Assembly: GCF_030719215.1 (NCBI RefSeq)
Contig: NZ_CP120983.1
Coordinates: 992,001-1,056,000 of the forward strand
DNA length: 64,000 nt
Source of the DNA: Streptomyces sp. Alt3
GTDB taxonomy: Bacteria > Actinomycetota > Actinomycetes > Streptomycetales > Streptomycetaceae
Direction of reading: 5' to 3'
Part shown: piece by piece, positions 16,299 to 25,354 of the stretch
Layout: the number at the start of each line of letters is the position of its first letter
Numbering within the stretch: position 1 is the stretch's first letter
Position numbers and translations under genes: made by a program
Notes under the pieces: generated by a model
Databases searched by the model: none
What the model was told of the DNA's origin: nothing
What the model saw: the letters and a program-made list of their open reading frames with translations, nothing else

Positions 16299-17249
16299 TC
16301 AGGGGCAGCGGATCACCTGACCCGCGTAGGAAAGATTCCCGCCGAAGCCGAACAGCAGGGCCGGAGCGCCGCTCTCGACCTCGCCCCGCTCCACCAGCTT
16401 GGACAGCGCCATCGGGATGGACGCGGCCGAGGTGTTGCCGGAGTCCACGACGTCCCGGGCGATGACCGCGTTGACCGCGCCGATCTTCCGGGCGACGGGT
16501 TCGATGATCCTCAGGTTGGCCTGGTGCAGCACCACGGCCGCGAGGTCCTCGGGCGTGACACCGGCCCGCTCGCACACCTTGCGGGCGATCGGCGGCAGCT
16601 GGGTGGTGGCCCAGCGGTAGACGGACTGCCCCTCCTGCGCGAACCGCGGGGGCGTGCCCTCGATCCGGACGGCGTTGCCCATCTCGGGCACCGAACCCCA
16701 CAGGACGGGGCCGATCCCCGGCCTGTCACCTCCGTCGGGGTCGGCGGTGACGACCGCGGCCCCCGCGCCGTCCCCCATCAGGACGCAGGTGGAGCGGTCC
16801 GTCCAGTCGACGATGTCGCCCATCTTGTCGGCGCCGATGACGAGGGCCCGGGTGGCCGCTCCGGCACGGATGGCGTGGTCGGCGGTGGCCAGCGCGTGGG
16901 TGAACCCCGAGCAGACCACGTTGATGTCCATCACGGCCGGAGATCCCATACCCAGACGCGCGGCGACCCGGGCGGACATGCTCGGCGAGCGGTCGATCGC
17001 CGTGGAGGTGGCGACGAGGACCATGTCGATGTCCGAGGGCTGCAGGCCGGCCGACGCGAGCGCCTTGGCCGCGGCGTGTGCCGCCAGTTCGTCCACCGGT
17101 TCGTCGGGGCCGCCCACGTGCCGGGTCCTGATGCCGACACGGCTGGTGATCCACTCGTCACTGGTGTCGACCATGGCCGCCAGGTCCTGATTGGTGAGGA
17201 CCTTGGCAGGCTGGTAGTGGCCGAGCGCCACGACACGTGAGCCGGTCAT
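16299..17249 (-). CDS. 3-oxoacyl-ACP synthase III (KASIII) family protein
   Basis: A 316-residue thiolase-fold enzyme beginning MTGSRVVALGHYQPAKVLTN. The FabH catalytic triad is intact: Cys113 in NVVCSGFTHAL, His in VVLHQANLRI and Asn in DSGNTSAASIP. Length matches FabH. These enzymes condense an acyl-CoA with malonyl-ACP or perform related acyl transfers. The start follows GAGGGG; upstream in-frame codons lack a ribosome site. It is not next to fabD or fabF as a housekeeping fabH would be, but is divergent from the PanE/formate dehydrogenase operon and upstream of the GntR gene, so a specialised acyl substrate seems likelier than bulk fatty acid initiation. Confidence 0.9.
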   Translation of the reverse strand: MTGSRVVALGHYQPAKVLTNQDLAAMVDTSDEWITSRVGIRTRHVGGPDEPVDELAAHAAAKALASAGLQPSDIDMVLVATSTAIDRSPSMSARVAARLGMGSPAVMDINVVCSGFTHALATADHAIRAGAATRALVIGADKMGDIVDWTDRSTCVLMGDGAGAAVVTADPDGGDRPGIGPVLWGSVPEMGNAVRIEGTPPRFAQEGQSVYRWATTQLPPIARKVCERAGVTPEDLAAVVLHQANLRIIEPVARKIGAVNAVIARDVVDSGNTSAASIPMALSKLVERGEVESGAPALLFGFGGNLSYAGQVIRCP

Positions 17250-17444
17250 GTACGGGTTCCCCTCGCTACGTTTGGCAGGAACTATCCAGTCTTGGTTGCT
17301 ACCGACCGGTACAAGGGCACCTAACCCCACAGGAATCCGGGCCCGAGGTTGGAGCGTCTCGAACAGCTACCCGGGAACTTTCGCGGACACTCCGGCAGCC
17401 ACACGGAATCGCGGACGGACGAGGCACACCCGCTGTCACGAGTA

Positions 17445-17487
17445 TTGACCCCTCACGAAGGCATACTGTAGACAATATTCTGTCGAC
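17445..17487 (+). promoter_or_regulatory. Promoter/operator of the PanE-formate dehydrogenase operon
   Basis: TTGACC (17445-17450) is followed after 18 bp by TAGACA (17469-17474). The -10 overlaps ACTGTAGAC (17465-17473), identical to the site before the GntR gene. A second copy CTGTCGAC follows at 17480-17487 as a 14-bp-spaced direct repeat of CTGTAGAC. The start codon lies about 43 nt downstream. The overlap with -10 and the probable start site suggests repression. Confidence 0.6.
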
Positions 17488-17529
17488 TTGACACCCTCGC
17501 TCGGTCCTCCTCACCGAACGGAGAGCCCC

Positions 17530-18519
17530 GTGAAAGTCGCAGTTGTCGGCGCCGGAGCCATCGGCGCCTATGTCGGGGCCGCGCTCCACCGCGCAGGCGC
17601 CGAGGTCCATCTCATAGCCCGCGGCCCGCACCTGGAGGCCATGCGCCGTGACGGTGTGCGCGTGCTCAGCCCGCGCGGTGACTTCACCGCACGGCCCGCC
17701 GCCACCGACGACCCGTCGGATGTCGGGCCCGTCGACTACGTCTTCCTCGGACTCAAGGCCAACTCGTACGCGATGTCAGGGCCACTGGTCCATCCGCTGA
17801 TGCACCAGGACACCGCGGTGGTCGCCGCGCAGAACGGCATCCCCTGGTGGTACTTCCACGGCCTGGACGGCCCGTACACGGGCCGCCGGCTCGACAGCGT
17901 CGACCCGGGAGGTTCGGTGAGCGCCGCACTGCCTCCGGAACGTGCCGTCGGATGCGTGGTCTACGCCGCCACCGAACTGGAAGCACCCGGCGTCGTACGC
18001 CACCTCGAAGGCACCCGGTTCTCCATCGGCGAGCCGGACCGCTCGGTCTCCGCGCGCTGTCTGGACTTCAGCGAGGCCATGGTCGCGGGCGGGCTCAAGT
18101 GCCCGGTCGAACCGGATCTGCGCAACGACATCTGGATCAAACTGCTCGGCAACATCTCCTTCAACCCGATCAGCGCGCTGGCCCGCGCGACCATGGGCCA
18201 GATCTGCCGCCATCGGGACGCCCGCGCACTCGTGGAGTCGATGATGCGCGAGACCCTCGACGTCGCGGCGGCCGTCGGCTGCCGCCCCGGGATGTCCGTG
18301 GAGCGGCGCATCGCGGGCGCGGAGCGCGTCGGCGACCACAAGACATCCACCCTCCAGGACCTGGAGAAGGGCAAACCCCTCGAACTCGACGTGCTGCTCG
18401 CGGCCGTCGTCGAGCTGGCCGAGCTGGCCGGGACGCCCGTACCGACGCTGCGCGCCGTGCACGCGCTCGCGGATCTCCTCGCCACCACGTCCTCGGCACC
18501 GGCAGGGAGCGCACCATGA
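17530..18519 (+). CDS. 2-dehydropantoate 2-reductase family protein (PanE-like)
   Basis: A 329-residue NADPH-dependent reductase: N-terminal VAVVGAGAIGAYVGAAL dinucleotide loop, GLKANSYA, the catalytic-Lys helix NDIWIKLLGNISFNP, and a C-terminal KTSTLQDLEKGKPLELD region with the conserved acidic residue. The GTG start is preceded by CGGAGAG; earlier in-frame codons would run into the operator. The stop overlaps the ATG of the formate dehydrogenase gene (ATGA), so it is the first gene of that operon. Family members reduce ketopantoate in pantothenate synthesis, but paralogues act on other 2-oxo acids, and cotranscription with an NAD(H)-generating formate dehydrogenase suggests such a role here. 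Confidence 0.88.
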   Translation: MKVAVVGAGAIGAYVGAALHRAGAEVHLIARGPHLEAMRRDGVRVLSPRGDFTARPAATDDPSDVGPVDYVFLGLKANSYAMSGPLVHPLMHQDTAVVAAQNGIPWWYFHGLDGPYTGRRLDSVDPGGSVSAALPPERAVGCVVYAATELEAPGVVRHLEGTRFSIGEPDRSVSARCLDFSEAMVAGGLKCPVEPDLRNDIWIKLLGNISFNPISALARATMGQICRHRDARALVESMMRETLDVAAAVGCRPGMSVERRIAGAERVGDHKTSTLQDLEKGKPLELDVLLAAVVELAELAGTPVPTLRAVHALADLLATTSSAPAGSAP

Positions 18520-20471
18520 ACAGCGAACGCACAGGCGGCGGGAACCGCAGGGGCCGGCAGCCGAAGACGTACGAACGCCTCACCCACCCTCTCGTTCGCG
18601 GGGAGGACGGGGTGCTGCGCAGGGCGAGCTGGGACGAGGCGCTGGCCCGGGCCGCCGCGGGATTCCGGCGGACCCGCGAGACCCACGGCCCGGATGCCTT
18701 CGCGATGCTGTCCTGCGCGCGGGCCACCAACGAGATGAACTACGTGGCCCAGAAGTTCACCAGGGTCGTCATGGGCACCAACAACGTCGACTCCTGCAAC
18801 CGCACCTGCCACGCCCCGAGCGTGGCAGGTCTGTCGGCCGCCTTCGGCTCAGGGGGCGGAACCTCCTCCTACGAGGAGGTGGAGCACACCGACCTGATCG
18901 TGATGTGGGGCTCCAACGCCCGCTTCGCGCACCCGATCTTCTTCCAGCACGTGCTGAAGGGCATCCGCAACGGGGCGCGCATGCACGCAGTCGACCCGCG
19001 GCGGACCTCGACCGCGGAATGGGCGGAGAGCTGGCTGGGCCTCGACGTCGGCACCGACATCCCGCTCGCCCACGCCATCGGCCGCGAGATCATCCACGCG
19101 GGACTCGTCAACCGGGCCTTCGTGGACCGTGCGACCACCGGGTACGAGGAGTACGCCGCCCTCGTCGAGCCCTGGACCCTGACCGCCGCCGCGAAGGTCA
19201 CCGGGGTGCCGGCCGAAGCGATCCGGGACCTCGCCCACGCCTACGCCACGGCCGAACGCGCCCAGCTCTGCTGGACCCTGGGCATCACCGAACACCACAA
19301 CGGAACCGACAACGTCCGCGCGCTGATCAACCTCTGCCTGCTCACCGGGCACGTCGGACGTTACGGCGCGGGGGTCCAGCCCCTGCGCGGCCAGAACAAC
19401 GTGCAGGGCGGCGGGGACATGGGCGCCATCCCCAACAAGCTGCCCGGCTTCCAGGACATCCTCGACCCGCCCGTCAGGCAGAAGTTCGAGCGGTCCTGGG
19501 ACACCGTCATCCAGCCGCGGTACGGCAAGACGCTGACCCAGATGTTCGAGGCCATGGAGACCGGCGAACTGCGCGCGGTGTACTGCATCGGGGAGAACCC
19601 GGCACAGTCGGAGGCCGACAGCGACCAGGCGGTGCGCCGGCTGGAGGCACTCGACCATCTGGTGGTGCAGGACATCTTCCTGACCAGGACCGCGCAGCTG
19701 GCCGACGTCGTCCTTCCCGCCACCGCCTCCTGGGCGGAGACCGACGGGACCACGACGAACAGTGAGCGCCGGGTGCAGCGGGTCCGCGCCGCGCTCACCC
19801 CGCCGGGCGAGGCCCGCGAGGACATCGACATCATCTGCGCGATGGCCGGACTGCTGGGCCAAGACTGGAAGTTCGACGACGCCGAGACCGTCTGGAACGA
19901 GCTGCGCTCCCTGTCGCCCGACCACTTCGGGATGACGTACGAACGGCTGGCGGAGCACCAGGGGCTGCAATGGCCCTGCCCCGACACGGAGAAGCTGCCG
20001 TCCGGCTTCCTGCACGCCCGGCTCTGGGAGACCGATCCCGTGCGGCGCGGCCCCGCGGCGCCCTTCGGCCTGGTGCGGCACGACCCGCCGGTCGACCTCA
20101 CCGACGATTCCTATCCCCTACGGCTCACCACGGGGCGACGACTGGATTCGTACAACACCGGTGTACAGAGCGGGAGTTACGCGTCCCCTCTGCGCCGGGG
20201 CGAGTACATCCAGCTCTGCCCGGAGGACGCGGAGTCCTACGGCGTCGTCGTGGGCGAGGAGGTGCGGGTCTCCTCGCGGCGGGGCAGTGTCACCGCTCCC
20301 GTGTGGATCGACTCCGGGCTGCGGCCGGGGCTCGCCTTCATGACGATGCACTTCCCGGACGAGGTCGACACCAACCAGCTGACCATCGAGGCGAACTGCC
20401 CGATCGCCGGTACCGCCGAGTTCAAGGCCTCCGCCGTACGGATAGAGAAGCTGGTGCCCGCATGGACCTGA
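18516..20471 (+). CDS. fdhA: Formate dehydrogenase alpha subunit, bis-MGD catalytic part lacking the N-terminal Fe4S4 domain
   Basis: A 651-residue molybdopterin oxidoreductase. Cys98 in RTCHAPSVAGL occupies the Mo ligand position (Cys-type, not selenocysteine) and is followed by the catalytic His. Other hallmarks are DLIVMWGSNARFAHP, VDPRRTSTAEWA, LLTGHVGRYGAGVQPLRGQNN and the C-terminal NQLTIEANCPIAGTAEFK dinucleotide-binding region. The usual N-terminal CxxCxxxC [4Fe-4S] domain is absent: the protein begins just where homologues enter the RLTHPLVR segment. That missing domain is encoded at the end of the gene at 22351. Formate is oxidised to CO2 with electrons passed to the NuoEF-like subunit. 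ATGA overlap with the PanE-like gene. Confidence 0.92.
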   Translation: MNSERTGGGNRRGRQPKTYERLTHPLVRGEDGVLRRASWDEALARAAAGFRRTRETHGPDAFAMLSCARATNEMNYVAQKFTRVVMGTNNVDSCNRTCHAPSVAGLSAAFGSGGGTSSYEEVEHTDLIVMWGSNARFAHPIFFQHVLKGIRNGARMHAVDPRRTSTAEWAESWLGLDVGTDIPLAHAIGREIIHAGLVNRAFVDRATTGYEEYAALVEPWTLTAAAKVTGVPAEAIRDLAHAYATAERAQLCWTLGITEHHNGTDNVRALINLCLLTGHVGRYGAGVQPLRGQNNVQGGGDMGAIPNKLPGFQDILDPPVRQKFERSWDTVIQPRYGKTLTQMFEAMETGELRAVYCIGENPAQSEADSDQAVRRLEALDHLVVQDIFLTRTAQLADVVLPATASWAETDGTTTNSERRVQRVRAALTPPGEAREDIDIICAMAGLLGQDWKFDDAETVWNELRSLSPDHFGMTYERLAEHQGLQWPCPDTEKLPSGFLHARLWETDPVRRGPAAPFGLVRHDPPVDLTDDSYPLRLTTGRRLDSYNTGVQSGSYASPLRRGEYIQLCPEDAESYGVVVGEEVRVSSRRGSVTAPVWIDSGLRPGLAFMTMHFPDEVDTNQLTIEANCPIAGTAEFKASAVRIEKLVPAWT

Positions 20472-22354
20472 GATACACGGACGCCGTCCCCACCGACGCC
20501 GAGCGGGAAGCCGTGGACGCCCTGCTGGGACCCCCGCCGTCCGGCTGGGAGGGCGCCGCCGAGCGCACGGACAAGGACCTGCGCTGGGCGAGGGGCGGTG
20601 CGGCCGCGGCCAAGGACCGCCGCGACCAGCTGCTGCCGGCACTGCACGCGGTGAACGACCGTGTGGGCTGGATCAGCGAGGGCGCGCTGAACCACATCTG
20701 CCGCAGGCTGACGGTCGCCCCCGCCGAGGCGTACGGCGTCGCGACCTTCTACTCCCTGCTCTCGGTGCGGCCCCGCCCGGCGAAGGTGCTCCACGTCTGC
20801 ACGGACCTGGCCTGCGCGGCCCGGGGCTCGGCTGCTGTGTGCGCGGACCTCACCGAGCGCCTGGGGGCTCCTGGCACCCCGGCCGAGGGCGCGGTCTGGC
20901 AGGAGAGCCCCTGTCTGGGCCTGTGCGAGCGGGCCCCGGCGGCACTGCTGCTCCAGGCGGGGACGGATCCGGCGGATACAGCCCCTCTGCCCCCTCCAGC
21001 GCCCGCCGCAGGCCCGGTCCGCTGCTCCGCCGTGGTCGCCCCCGCCACCGCACCTGGGCTGGTCACCGCGGTCCGCGCACCCCTGGAGGCCCCCGTGGAG
21101 CCCCCGGCCGCCGCTGCCGTCCCCCAGGCCGGCGATCCAGCCCTCGTGCTCCTCAGGCGGATCGGCACGGTGGACCCCGCCTCGCTGGACGACTACCGCT
21201 CGACCGGCGGCTACACCGCGCTGCGCCACGCGTTCAAGCTCGGCCCCGCCGGGGTGATCCGCGAGGTGCTGGACGCCGGGCTCGTCGGCCGCGGCGGCGC
21301 GGCCTTCCCGACCGGACGCAAGTGGCAGGCCACCGCGCAGCAGGCCGACGGCCCGCACTACCTGGTGTGCAACGCGGACGAGAGCGAGCCCGGCACCTTC
21401 AAGGACCGGGTGCTGATGGAGGGTGATCCGTACGCCCTGGTCGAGGCGATGACGATCGCCGGCTACGCGGTAGGAGCCCGCCAGGGCTACATCTACCTGC
21501 GGGGCGAGTACCCCCGGGCGTACGAACGCCTCGACCACGCGTTGCGCGGTGCCCGCACCCGTGGGCTGCTCGGCCCGGACGTCCTCGGGCAGGGGTACGC
21601 CTTCGACATCGAGATCCGGCGCGGTGCGGGTGCCTACATCTGCGGCGAGGAGACCGCGATCTTCAACTCGATCGAAGGGCAGCGCGGCGAGCCGCGCTCC
21701 AAACCGCCCTTCCCGGTGGAGAAGGGCCTCTTCGGCAAGCCGACCGCGGTCAACAACGTCGAGACGCTCGTCAACGTGCTGCCGATCCTGGAGCGGGGGG
21801 CCGTGGCGTACGCGGCCACCGGCACGGAGACGTCCACCGGCACCAAGCTGTTCTGCGTCTCCGGGCAGGTGGACCGCCCCGGTGTCTACGAGCTGCCCTT
21901 CGGCGCGAGTCTGCGGGAGCTGCTCGACCTCGCGGGGCCGCCCGAGCGACTGCGCGCCGTGCTCCTCGGCGGGGCGGCGGGAGGTTTCGTACGCCCCGAC
22001 GAGCTGGACGTCCCGCTCACCTTCGAGGGCACCCGCGCGGCGGGGACGACGCTGGGTTCGGGTGTGGTCCTGGTCCTGGACGACTCGGTGGAACTCCCCA
22101 GGATCCTGCTGCGCATCGCGGAGTTCTTCCGCGACGAGTCGTGCGGCCAGTGCGTGCCGTGCCGCGTGGGAACGGTCCGCCAGGAGGAGGCGCTGCACCG
22201 GATCGTGGACCGTACGGGCGCCGCGGCCGCCCAGGACATCGCGCTGATGAGAGAGGTGGGGCAGGCCATGCGGGACGCCTCGATCTGCGGTCTCGGCCAG
22301 ACCGCGTGGAACGCCGTCGAGTCCGCCATCGACCGTCTGGGGGTCTACAGGTGA
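20462..22354 (+). CDS. fdhB: NAD-dependent formate dehydrogenase beta subunit, NuoE-NuoF fusion
   Basis: A 630-residue fusion. Residues about 60-165 are NuoE-like, with the [2Fe-2S] cysteines in [12 protein letters not shown] and [11 protein letters not shown]. An Ala/Pro-rich linker (about 170-230) leads to a NuoF-like diaphorase: FMN/NADH loop [45 protein letters not shown] and the C-terminal [4Fe-4S] motif [13 protein letters not shown]. It accepts electrons from the alpha subunit and reduces NAD+. The ATG lies within the last codons of the preceding gene (10-bp overlap) and its stop overlaps the next GTG, so all three subunits are coupled. Confidence 0.93.
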   Translation: MDLRYTDAVPTDAEREAVDALLGPPPSGWEGAAERTDKDLRWARGGAAAAKDRRDQLLPALHAVNDRVGWISEGALNHICRRLTVAPAEAYGVATFYSLLSVRPRPAKVLHVCTDLACAARGSAAVCADLTERLGAPGTPAEGAVWQESPCLGLCERAPAALLLQAGTDPADTAPLPPPAPAAGPVRCSAVVAPATAPGLVTAVRAPLEAPVEPPAAAAVPQAGDPALVLLRRIGTVDPASLDDYRSTGGYTALRHAFKLGPAGVIREVLDAGLVGRGGAAFPTGRKWQATAQQADGPHYLVCNADESEPGTFKDRVLMEGDPYALVEAMTIAGYAVGARQGYIYLRGEYPRAYERLDHALRGARTRGLLGPDVLGQGYAFDIEIRRGAGAYICGEETAIFNSIEGQRGEPRSKPPFPVEKGLFGKPTAVNNVETLVNVLPILERGAVAYAATGTETSTGTKLFCVSGQVDRPGVYELPFGASLRELLDLAGPPERLRAVLLGGAAGGFVRPDELDVPLTFEGTRAAGTTLGSGVVLVLDDSVELPRILLRIAEFFRDESCGQCVPCRVGTVRQEEALHRIVDRTGAAAAQDIALMREVGQAMRDASICGLGQTAWNAVESAIDRLGVYR

Positions 22355-23211
22355 CCGCAGTACCGCTTCAGCCGCCTCGCCGCCTCGTCACGTTCACGCT
22401 GGACGGCGAGGAGACCCGGGTCCCGGAGGGCTCGACGATCCTGGACGCCTGCCGGTCGGCCGGCAGGGACGTTCCCACCCTGTGCCAGGGCGACACTCTC
22501 ACCCCGAAGAACGCGTGCAGGGTGTGCGTGGTCGAGGTGGAGGGTGCCCGTACGCTCGCCCCCGCGTGCTCCCGGCGTGCCGAGCCGGGCATGACCGTCC
22601 GGACGGACACCGAGCGGGCCCGGCACAGCCGGAAGGTGGTGCTGGAGCTGCTGGCCTCGTCCACGGACCTGTCGACGACGCCGCGGGCCGCCGAGTGGAT
22701 CGAGGAGTACGAGGCGGAGCCCGACCGCTTCGGGACGGACGCGGCCCGGGTGGACGAACAGCCGAAGGTCGACAACGACCTGTACGTCCGCGACTACGAC
22801 AAGTGCATCCTCTGCTACAAGTGCGTCGACGCCTGTGGCGAGCAGTGGCAGAACACCTTCGCCATCGCCGTCTCGGGCCGCGGTTTCGACGCCCGTATCT
22901 CCACCGAACACGATGCCGCGCTCCCCGACTCGGCCTGCGTCTTCTGCGGGAACTGCATCGAGGTCTGCCCCACGGGGGCTCTCTCGTTCAGCTCGGAGTT
23001 CGGCATGCGGGCGGCGGGGACGTGGGACGAGACCGCGCAGACGCGGACCACGACGGTGTGTGCCTACTGCGGTGTGGGCTGCAACGTGACCCTCCACGTG
23101 CAGGACAACGAGATCGTCAAGGTCACCTCGCCGCACGACAACCCGGTGACCCATGGCAACCTCTGTATAAAGGGCCGTTTCGGCTTCCAACACGTACAGA
23201 ATCGGGATTGA
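22351..23211 (+). CDS. Iron-sulfur protein carrying the detached N-terminal half of formate dehydrogenase alpha
   Basis: A 286-residue protein read from a GTG overlapping the previous stop (GTGA). It has a [2Fe-2S] ferredoxin domain ([20 protein letters not shown] and ACSR, about 45-80), a NuoG-like two-[4Fe-4S] region ([13 protein letters not shown] and [16 protein letters not shown], about 150-210) and, at the C-terminus, the Molybdop_Fe4S4 domain ([11 protein letters not shown], then [16 protein letters not shown]). In single-chain formate dehydrogenases these precede the bis-MGD domains in one alpha polypeptide. Here they form a separate gene that ends where the protein at 18516 begins, so the two should assemble into one alpha subunit. 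Confidence 0.92.
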   Translation: MTAVPLQPPRRLVTFTLDGEETRVPEGSTILDACRSAGRDVPTLCQGDTLTPKNACRVCVVEVEGARTLAPACSRRAEPGMTVRTDTERARHSRKVVLELLASSTDLSTTPRAAEWIEEYEAEPDRFGTDAARVDEQPKVDNDLYVRDYDKCILCYKCVDACGEQWQNTFAIAVSGRGFDARISTEHDAALPDSACVFCGNCIEVCPTGALSFSSEFGMRAAGTWDETAQTRTTTVCAYCGVGCNVTLHVQDNEIVKVTSPHDNPVTHGNLCIKGRFGFQHVQNRD

Positions 23212-23216
23212 CGGCT

Positions 23217-24065
23217 ATGGGACGGGTCACCGAGCGTCGCCGCATCATCCGCATCCGGGACGGGGCGGTCACGACACGCCCCGACACCCTCGTAGCGGAG
23301 GAACCCCTGGAGATCCGGCTGAACGGCAAGCCGCTCGCCATCACCATGCGCACTCCGGGCGACGACTTCGCGCTCGCGGCGGGGTTCCTGGTGAGCGAGG
23401 GCGTGATCGGTGAGGGTTCCGAGGTGCAGTCGATCGTGTACTGCGCCGGGGCGACGGCCGACGGCGTGAACACCTACAACGTGGTGGACGTGAAGCTCGC
23501 CCCGGGTGTCGTGGTCCCCGACATCACACTGGAGCGCAACGTATACACCTCGTCGTCCTGCGGCCTGTGCGGCAAGGCGAGTCTCGACGCCGTCCGCACC
23601 ACGACCCGCCATCCCGTCGCCGACACTCCCCCGGTCCGGGTGACGCCCGCGCAGCTCGCCGCCCTCCCCGACCGGCTGCGTGACGCGCAGCGGGTGTTCG
23701 ACCGGACCGGGGGCCTGCACGCCGCCGCGCTGTTCTCCCCGGAGGGCGAGCTGCTCGACGTACGGGAGGACGTCGGACGCCACAACGCGGTCGACAAGCT
23801 CGTGGGGCGGGCGCTCACGGACGACCGGCTGCCGCTCTCGCAGTCGATCCTGCTGGTGTCGGGACGCGCCTCGTTCGAGCTGGTGCAGAAGGCGGTGATG
23901 GCCGGGATCCCGATGCTCGCAGCGGTCTCGGCACCGTCGTCGCTGGCCGTGGACCTCGCGGCCGAGAGCGGACTGACCCTCGTCGGTTTCCTGCGGGGGC
24001 AGTCCATGAACGTGTACGCGGGTGACCACCGCATCGCCCTCGGGGCGACGGTGGGCCAGGGCTGA
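23217..24065 (+). CDS. fdhD: Formate dehydrogenase accessory sulfurtransferase FdhD
   Basis: A 282-residue protein starting [16 protein letters not shown], with the FdhD hallmarks [19 protein letters not shown], the [14 protein letters not shown] segment, the catalytic [12 protein letters not shown] (CxxC sulfurtransferase loop), [28 protein letters not shown] and [12 protein letters not shown]. It transfers sulfur to the bis-MGD cofactor and is needed for formate dehydrogenase activity. It begins five bases after the iron-sulfur subunit stop and closes the operon. Confidence 0.96.
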   Translation: MGRVTERRRIIRIRDGAVTTRPDTLVAEEPLEIRLNGKPLAITMRTPGDDFALAAGFLVSEGVIGEGSEVQSIVYCAGATADGVNTYNVVDVKLAPGVVVPDITLERNVYTSSSCGLCGKASLDAVRTTTRHPVADTPPVRVTPAQLAALPDRLRDAQRVFDRTGGLHAAALFSPEGELLDVREDVGRHNAVDKLVGRALTDDRLPLSQSILLVSGRASFELVQKAVMAGIPMLAAVSAPSSLAVDLAAESGLTLVGFLRGQSMNVYAGDHRIALGATVGQG

Positions 24066-24095
24066 TCCGGCCCACCCGCTGCACGGGGCAGAGGT

Positions 24096-24129
24096 CCGGC
24101 CGACGGGGAGCGCCCCCTGCGCCGGCCGG
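24096..24129 (+). terminator. Possible terminator after fdhD
   Basis: CCGGCC (24096-24101) and GGCCGG (24124-24129) flank an inner GGGG/CCCC pairing, giving a branched GC-rich hairpin about 30 bases past the fdhD stop, between convergent genes. There is no T-tract, so support is moderate to weak. Confidence 0.4.
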
Positions 24130-24145
24130 GCCCTCTCCTGACGGC

Positions 24146-24355
24146 TCAGGCGCCCACGGCACCGTCCTTGAGCGCGGAGACGAACGACGACCAGCCGTCC
24201 GCCGCGAAGATGAGCGCGGGGCCGTGCGGGTTCTTGCTGTCACGGACGGGGACGACGGCGGTGAAGTCGTCGGAGACCTCGACGCATGCGCCACCGTCCT
24301 GGTTGCTGTGGCTGCTCCTGCGCCAGGTCGCGGCGCTCAGGTCGATGGATCGCAC
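24146..24355 (-). CDS. DUF397 domain protein
   Basis: A 69-residue protein read from a GTG preceded by GGAGGAACT. It shows the DUF397 pattern: WRRSSHSNQDGGACVEV near the start, VPVRDSKNPHGPAL in the middle and the C-terminal GWSSFVSALKDG. It overlaps the end of the XRE-family gene by 19 bases. Such pairs are abundant in Streptomyces; some DUF397 proteins act as partners that control the XRE regulator (BldB/WhiJ-like systems), but the role of this copy is unknown. Confidence 0.9.
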   Translation of the reverse strand: MRSIDLSAATWRRSSHSNQDGGACVEVSDDFTAVVPVRDSKNPHGPALIFAADGWSSFVSALKDGAVGA

Positions 24356-25179
24356 GACAGTTCCTCCAACACGTGCAGGATGAATTTTTGCGACTCGACT
24401 GGGGAAAGTGCGAGGTCACGTGTTGCATCGTACGCACGTTGCATACGCTCCACAGCAGCGCTCTCCTCGTGGAGTTCCCCTCCGTACCCGTGTTCCGTGT
24501 ACGCCACAGTACGGCTGTCCGGCAGTCGAAGAAACCAGACGTCCGTACTCGACAACCCGTGCAACCCCGCACTCTGCGGCAGCACTTGAAGCGCCAGATT
24601 CGGCCGCTCCGCCATCTCCGACAGGTGAGCGAGCTGGTCTCGCCACTCCTCCGTACTTCGCAGGGCCGTCCGAAGAGCCGCCTCCGACAGGATGGTCCGG
24701 AACGCCGGTGCGCCCTCTCCCTCCAGCAGGCTCCTCCGTCCCATCCTCGCTTCCACCTGCTGTGTCAGCCGTTCCCCACTCAACCCACCGGACGCCAGCA
24801 ACTCCCGCGCGTACCCCGGCGTCTGCAACAGCCCCGGCAGCACGCTCACCGCGAAGTGCCACAGGCTCGTCGCCTCGGCCTCCAGCGCCATGTACCGCTG
24901 ATACCGCTCCTTGAACTGCGAGTGGTCGCTGATCGCCAGCTCCCACATGGCCAGCAGCAGGCCTGGTGTGCCGTAGTACTGGTCCAGCGCCTGCACCACC
25001 TCCGGGCCGCCGACCGTCTCGCCCTTCTCCATCTTCCCGAACAGCGACCAGTCCCAGCCCAGCCGTTCGCCGAGCTGGCGAAGACTGTCGCCGCGCTCGG
25101 TACGCAGGTTCCGGAGCTCCTCCGCGAACCGTGCACGTGGTTCCCTGCTGCGGCCCGTAACCGCTCGCCTCGTCGGCAT
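24337..25179 (-). CDS. XRE-family regulator with DUF5753 (Scr1/WhiJ-like)
   Basis: A 280-residue protein: a helix-turn-helix at about 15-70 (FAEELRNLRTERGDSLRQLG, LGWDWSLFGKMEKGE) followed by the DUF5753 domain (about 95-275) with the typical VLPGLLQTPGYARELL and LQVLPQSAGLHGL stretches. The ATG is supported by GGAGGAC five bases upstream. It is coupled by overlap to the DUF397 gene. A tandem ACGTTCCAC repeat immediately upstream of its ribosome site (25190-25207) could be its operator. These pairs behave as developmental or toxin-antitoxin-like regulators in Streptomyces. Confidence 0.9.
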   Translation of the reverse strand: MPTRRAVTGRSREPRARFAEELRNLRTERGDSLRQLGERLGWDWSLFGKMEKGETVGGPEVVQALDQYYGTPGLLLAMWELAISDHSQFKERYQRYMALEAEATSLWHFAVSVLPGLLQTPGYARELLASGGLSGERLTQQVEARMGRRSLLEGEGAPAFRTILSEAALRTALRSTEEWRDQLAHLSEMAERPNLALQVLPQSAGLHGLSSTDVWFLRLPDSRTVAYTEHGYGGELHEESAAVERMQRAYDATRDLALSPVESQKFILHVLEELSCDPST

Positions 25180-25189
25180 CCTGTCCTCC

Positions 25190-25207
25190 GTGGAACGTGT
25201 GGAACGT
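25190..25207 (-). promoter_or_regulatory. Tandem 9-bp repeat upstream of the XRE gene
   Basis: ACGTTCCAC occurs twice in tandem on the minus strand (25199-25207 and 25190-25198), directly upstream of the GGAGGAC ribosome site of the XRE-family gene. Position and symmetry suit autoregulation. Confidence 0.4.
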
Positions 25208-25354
25208 ACGGGACCCGCCGGAGAGGCACACCCCGCCCTCGGTGTGTCACGGCCCTGACCGGGCCATTCTCGTAACGAGCCCCTCACGCAAAGTAGTTCG
25301 CGGAGGTGTGGCCAGGCAGAGGAATCCGCGAAAGAACAGCCGAAGGAAGACAGC

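Noticed and set aside
16299..17249. KASIII gene as part of a polyketide or fatty acid biosynthetic cluster
   Set aside because: No acyl carrier protein, ketosynthase II, acyltransferase or modular enzyme is found in the surrounding sequence.
22482..23216. In-frame extension upstream of fdhD reading through the iron-sulfur subunit gene
   Set aside because: The extension is a shifted frame of the ferredoxin-like gene. FdhD homology begins at the ATG at 23217.
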